Positions 60,534-64,000 of a stretch of DNA of 64,000 nucleotides are shown piece after piece. A model generated the notes under the pieces. It did no database searches. It was not told the DNA's origin and saw only the letters and a program-made list of their open reading frames with translations. The stretch spans positions 620,001 through 684,000 of the forward strand of contig NZ_CP110011.1 in the NCBI RefSeq assembly GCF_025947345.1, written 5' to 3'. The DNA comes from Flavobacterium sp. N502536. Its GTDB lineage: Bacteria; Bacteroidota; Bacteroidia; Flavobacteriales; Flavobacteriaceae. Each line of letters opens with the position of its first letter. Positions within the stretch are counted from its first letter, which is position 1. The position numbers and the translations under genes are program-made.

Positions 60534-61868
60534 TTAAGCCTCTGCCAATTTATTTAAAAACTCGAGACGAACACTTCCATCTTCGTCAATTTTAGTCAGG
60601 TTTATTTCTTGTAAGGTATTGACCAATTCAGGATTCCATGGTGTTTTTACTTTTACGTAATTCTCCGTAAAACCATGAATGTATCCTTCTTTATTTTCGC
60701 TTTCGAACAAAACAGTTCTGTTAGAACCTAATTGACTTTCGTAAAAAGCACGGCGTTTTTTAACCGATAATCCGCGTAACATTTTACTGCGTTTCGCTCT
60801 TACATTTGCAGGAACACTTCCAGGCATGTTTGCAGCCTCTGTATTGTCTCTTTCCGAATAAGTAAATACGTGTAAGTACGAAATATCCATTTCGTTAAGA
60901 AAATGATAGGTTTCTAGAAAATGTTCGTCTGTTTCACCAGGGAAACCTACAATAACATCGACTCCTATACAAGCATGAGGCATTACTTCACGAATTTTGT
61001 TAACACGTTCTGTATAAACTTCGCGTAAGTAACGGCGTTTCATCAATTTTAAAATGTCATTGCTTCCGGATTGTAACGGGATATGAAAATGCGGTACAAA
61101 AGTTCGGCTTGTTGAAACAAATTCAATCGTTTCATTCTTCAGCAAGTTGGGTTCGATAGAAGAAATTCGCAAACGCTCAATTCCGTCAACCTGATCCAAA
61201 GCCTGAACCAGTTCAAGAAAGGTATGCTCGTGTTTTTTATTTCCAAACTCCCCTTTTCCGTAATCTCCAATATTCACTCCGGTTAAAACAATTTCTTTGA
61301 TGTTCTGAGCCGAGATTTCTTTTGCATTTTGCAATACATTTTCCAAAGCATCACTTCTCGAAATTCCTCTTGCTAACGGAATGGTACAGTAGGTACATTT
61401 ATAATCGCAACCGTCCTGAACTTTCAAGAAAGCACGGGTACGATCTCCAATAGAATAACTTCCCACATAAAAATCGGCTTCGGCAATTTCACAAGAGTGT
61501 ACTTCTCCCATATCATTCTTGCTCAAATCGTGAATATAGTCGGTAATTTTAAATTTTTCTGTAGCTCCCAAAACCAGGTCAACCCCATCAACTGCCGCTA
61601 ATTCCTCTGGTTTCAACTGGGCATAACAGCCTACTGCCGCTACGAAAGCTTTTTCATTAAGTTTCATTGCTTTTTTTACAACCTGCTTAAACTGCTTATC
61701 GGCATTCTCTGTAACAGAACAGGTGTTGATGACATAGATATCGGCTATTTCCTCAAAATCAACACGATCAAAACCTTCGTCGTTAAAGTTTCGGGCAATA
61801 GTTGAAGTCTCTGAAAAATTCAGTTTACATCCAAGCGTATAAAAGGCAACTTTTTTTCTATTTTCCAT
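60534..61868 (-). CDS. mtaB: tRNA t6A37 methylthiotransferase MtaB
   Basis: The 444-residue protein is a radical-SAM methylthiotransferase. The N-terminal cluster-binding region has FYTLGCKLNFSETS and DIYVINTCSVTENAD, and a later cysteine in AAVGCYAQLKPEE. The radical-SAM core is DGCDYKCTYCTIPLARG (CxxxCxxC). Then come GVDVIVGFPGETDE and HVFTYSERDNTEA, and a C-terminal TRAM domain with FTENYVKVKTPW. MtaB adds a methylthio group to threonylcarbamoyladenosine 37 in tRNA. The length is normal. It is divergent from the secreted gene at 62372 across 503 bp. Confidence 0.95.
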   Translation of the reverse strand: MENRKKVAFYTLGCKLNFSETSTIARNFNDEGFDRVDFEEIADIYVINTCSVTENADKQFKQVVKKAMKLNEKAFVAAVGCYAQLKPEELAAVDGVDLVLGATEKFKITDYIHDLSKNDMGEVHSCEIAEADFYVGSYSIGDRTRAFLKVQDGCDYKCTYCTIPLARGISRSDALENVLQNAKEISAQNIKEIVLTGVNIGDYGKGEFGNKKHEHTFLELVQALDQVDGIERLRISSIEPNLLKNETIEFVSTSRTFVPHFHIPLQSGSNDILKLMKRRYLREVYTERVNKIREVMPHACIGVDVIVGFPGETDEHFLETYHFLNEMDISYLHVFTYSERDNTEAANMPGSVPANVRAKRSKMLRGLSVKKRRAFYESQLGSNRTVLFESENKEGYIHGFTENYVKVKTPWNPELVNTLQEINLTKIDEDGSVRLEFLNKLAEA

Positions 61869-62371
61869 AGGAATAAACTACGTTTTAAGTAGTAAGATAT
61901 TATATTTACATCTCTTTTGAAGAGTTTGCAAATTTACGTACAATATTCTTTAAAATAAAATCAATAATACACTATATATCAACATTTTGCAACGAACCTC
62001 TATTTTAATTCATTTTAAAAAACCATAAATCAAACAAAATAACGCTTTTAAAAAAAAGTCTCTGAAAAAAGCAAAGCCGCAATTCGATAAGAATAAATTG
62101 ACAAACAAATCGATTAAACGCAAATAATATCGATTAAGTACATTTTTTTAGCTGTTAAATTGAAATTTTCTTACATTTAACTTTGTTTGAATTGTTTTTA
62201 GAAGTACTTTCACTTCTCCAAAAAACAGGGAGCGAAAATTGTATTGTTTAAATCATAAATAGCATATAACAATTTTGATTTTCCGTCGTTATGTTGTTGT
62301 TTTGTTACAGTAAAAAATGGGAAGGCCGAAAACCAGAAAGAGTAGGCAAAAATTAAAAATTAAAACTCCAT
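61869..62371. other. Long AT-rich divergent intergenic region, 503 bp
   Basis: No coding frame is credible. ATCGATTAA occurs twice with a 20-bp step (62109-62117, 62129-62137), a possible protein-binding direct repeat. The right end should hold the promoter of the secreted gene, but I see no clean TAnnTTTG with spaced TTG. No tRNA-like fold is visible. Confidence 0.4.
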
Positions 62372-62887
62372 ATGAAAGCATTTTTACCCACAATCTGCTT
62401 GATGTTCTTAACCCTTTTTAGCGCTCAGGCACAAACTGCTCCTGCCGCTAATCCATTTCCATCTATCAGCACATTGACAACTTGGGCGAGCTTAAACTCT
62501 CAATCTCAATTTGATATTGCCATTCGTGCGGTTGGATTTAAATTTGAAGTAAAAGAACCGGGTGAAGGCTCAACAGCTTACACTTATATTCGTAAAGTAA
62601 CGGTAAACGAAGTAAACTATACAGACAGAATTGTTTACAGAATTACAAACAATAATTCAGCAAGTATCATTTCACTGGTAACCGCTTCTACTGATTTAGT
62701 AAGCTTATACACACCACAATTGTCAACTTTTAAAAACAACAATTGTAAAACTGAAATGTCTAAAGACAAAAATACAACTTGTACTTGCTACGAAAGTGCC
62801 AATTTTGCAATCGATCTTTGTGACGAACGCGTAAAACTGACGATGGGTGACGGAAATAAATATTTTGTTTCGGTAGCTAAAAAATAA
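62372..62887 (+). CDS. Small secreted protein of unknown function
   Basis: The 171-residue product has a clear signal peptide (MKAFLPTICLMFLTLFSAQAQ) and a mature domain with LTTWASLNSQSQFDIAIRAVGFKFEVKE, RKVTVNEVNYTDRIVYRITNN and four cysteines in C-x11-C-x-C-x11-C (NCKTEM..TCTCYE..DLCDE). The cysteines may form two disulfides in the periplasm. I do not recognise the family. It has an unusually long upstream region of its own. Confidence 0.72.
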   Translation: MKAFLPTICLMFLTLFSAQAQTAPAANPFPSISTLTTWASLNSQSQFDIAIRAVGFKFEVKEPGEGSTAYTYIRKVTVNEVNYTDRIVYRITNNNSASIISLVTASTDLVSLYTPQLSTFKNNNCKTEMSKDKNTTCTCYESANFAIDLCDERVKLTMGDGNKYFVSVAKK

Positions 62888-62932
62888 TACCTGATACTTT
62901 CTTTTTTCTAAGTATTAAAAACTATGGGCTGT

Positions 62933-62982
62933 TTTCCAAATCTTTGCAAATCTTACACATGTTGAGTTTACAAAGATTTGGA
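62933..62982. terminator. Hairpin between convergent genes
   Basis: TTCCAAATCTTTG (62933-62945) is perfectly complementary to 62970-62982 with a 24-nt loop. It lies between the convergent secreted-protein and acetyltransferase genes. Confidence 0.6.
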
Positions 62983-63001
62983 ACACATTTCTTAGGATTC
63001 T

Positions 63002-63529
63002 CTATCTGTTGGGATTCTTTAATTCATACCAGACTTCCAACTCCCCTTCATACTCAAAGGAATTGACATAACGAAAACCCAATTTTTCTAAAGCCTTTCT
63101 TGAGTCTTTATTTCCTTCATCGGCATAAGCATAAAGAGTTTCTGCTTTGATCACATCAAAAGCATAATTTACAAATGCTTTTCCGGCTTCGGTAGCATAA
63201 CCTTTCCCCCAATGTTTTTCGATGAAACGATATCCTATTTCATAAAAATCTTTATGGTTGTTGATTTCCGTAGTAATAAACTTTATTCCGGACCAGCCCA
63301 AAAACTCATTGGTTTCTTTTAAAATTACTGCCCAGCGCCCTGTTCCATAAGCTTCATATTGCCCCTGAATGTGTTTTATCATGGCAACACTTTCCTCAAT
63401 TTCTTTCACGGGTTTATTTCCCACGAAACGCTGCACGTTGGGATTAGAATCTAATTCAAACATGCCGTCAACATCCGAGAGAAGTAATTCTCTTAAAAGT
63501 AGTCGGTCTGTTTCAATTGGGGCTTTCAT
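63002..63529 (-). CDS. GNAT family N-acetyltransferase, RimJ/RimL-like
   Basis: The 175-residue protein starts ETDRLLLRELLLSDVDGMFELDSNP and ends with the GNAT core IGYRFIEKHWGKGYATEAGKAFVNYAFD and a C-terminal ALEKLGFRYVNSFEYEGELEVWYEL. These match RimJ/RimL-type acetyltransferases acting on N-terminal amines or small amines with acetyl-CoA. The substrate is unknown. It is 6 bp after the HAD hydrolase gene on the same strand, so they form one transcript. Confidence 0.9.
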   Translation of the reverse strand: MKAPIETDRLLLRELLLSDVDGMFELDSNPNVQRFVGNKPVKEIEESVAMIKHIQGQYEAYGTGRWAVILKETNEFLGWSGIKFITTEINNHKDFYEIGYRFIEKHWGKGYATEAGKAFVNYAFDVIKAETLYAYADEGNKDSRKALEKLGFRYVNSFEYEGELEVWYELKNPNR

Positions 63530-63535
63530 AAAAAT

Positions 63536-64000
63536 TTAATTTAAAATATAGCGCTGCACTACCTCAGCTACGCCATCGTCATTATTTGAAGCTACGATTA
63601 CATCTGCCTTGTCCCGCAATTCCGGTGTTACATTGTCTACCCAAACACCAAGTCCGGCATATTCGATCATGGTCAGGTCATTTCCGGCATTTCCAACGGC
63701 AATAATCTCACTTTGATGAATGTTTAGCTTTTCGGCTAAAAGTTTTAAACTGGCGGCTTTATCAATTCCGTTTTGCGCTGCTTCCAGGAAAAAAGGCTTT
63801 GACATAGCAACACTCAAATGCGGCATTGCTCCTTTCAAATCACTTTCGACTTCTTTCAGATAAGAAGGTTCTGCCAGCAATATACATTTTACGGCAGCTT
63901 CCGTCACAGCTTCTTTAAAACTATAGACTTTATTGTGTGATAATCCGGTAATTTCTTTTTCGACCTCGATGTATTCCGAATCGGTTTCACTGATAATTTG
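63536..64000 (-). CDS. Cof-type HAD-IIB hydrolase, C-terminal part (cut by window end)
   Basis: The frame is open to the window end (codon at 63998-64000), so only the last 154 residues are seen; a GTG at 63907 is internal. The visible part holds the Cof cap-to-core return: SMxxPFFLEAAQNGIDKAASLKLLAEKLNI and the HAD motif IV VGNAGNDLTMIEYAGLGVWVDN. The usual GDxxND motif reads GNAGND, so the first metal-binding Asp is Asn. It would dephosphorylate sugar phosphates or flavin/cofactor phosphates in the cytosol. It is followed closely by a GNAT gene. Confidence 0.88.
   Translation of the reverse strand, partial: QIISETDSEYIEVEKEITGLSHNKVYSFKEAVTEAAVKCILLAEPSYLKEVESDLKGAMPHLSVAMSKPFFLEAAQNGIDKAASLKLLAEKLNIHQSEIIAVGNAGNDLTMIEYAGLGVWVDNVTPELRDKADVIVASNNDDGVAEVVQRYILN

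Overview
The window is a chromosomal stretch of a Bacteroidota bacterium, most likely a Flavobacterium or close relative. The base composition is AT-rich. The markers are a PorP/SprF protein paired with a giant PKD/SprB-repeat adhesin carrying a gliding-motility/type IX secretion C-terminal domain, a SecA of the large Bacteroidota form, many short-leader lipoproteins, and promoter boxes of the Bacteroidota type (TTG about 19-21 nt before TAnnTTTG). No rRNA, tRNA, CRISPR array, prophage or insertion-sequence transposase was found.

Layout. 1-5816: end of an unknown gene, then a T9SS adhesin and its SprF partner on the minus strand. 6314-16218: housekeeping block (ABC-F ATPase, an S23-type four-helix protein inside an inverted repeat, FKBP lipoprotein, methyltransferase, ABC ATPase, cobalamin adenosyltransferase, DUF2795, SecA). 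16396-20107: a copper-type cluster of a small Cys protein, an MbnP-like lipoprotein, an MbnH/MauG-like diheme protein and a barrel with a DCDACGC motif, with structured repeats between its genes. 20216-25779: DUF2306 and YARHG proteins, TrmH, a minus-strand sulfation cassette (APS kinase, 2OG hydroxylase, sulfotransferase) and a cysteine-free sirtuin. 25941-31525: purB (frameshifted), a cation/proton antiporter, a GH19 chitinase (frameshifted) and a relic of a second antiporter tail. 31526-41362: peroxiredoxin, transporters, a Crp/Fnr and an Rrf2 regulator with a shared operator-like site, MeaB, an LTA-synthase-like protein and a MATE pump. 41552-45923: a LytS/LytTR-type two-component system flanked by outer-membrane barrel genes, two of which carry 21-bp-spaced direct repeats upstream. 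46182-51526: a second diheme peroxidase, a PhoX-like lipoprotein, PPK2 and a propeller-like protein. 51541-58167: a frameshifted prolyl oligopeptidase, then an ECF sigma factor, an anti-sigma-like protein, a vWA protein and a small secreted protein; the last three share an orphan TonB-plug-like module. 58301-64000: LURP-one-like protein, SDR, MtaB, a secreted protein, an acetyltransferase and a HAD hydrolase cut by the window end.

The most interesting leads are: (1) the sigma/anti-sigma/vWA cluster with repeated barrel-less plug modules; (2) the LytTR two-component system with two matching AlgR-like direct-repeat sites; (3) the Rrf2 operator duplicated in front of the regulator and the adjacent reductase; (4) the MbnP/MbnH cluster with two extra Cys-motif proteins; (5) the hydroxylase-sulfotransferase-APS kinase cassette; (6) the S23 gene framed by inverted repeats. 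Three genes (purB, chitinase, prolyl oligopeptidase) are each broken by a single-base loss in a homopolymer, which may be sequence error rather than biology.
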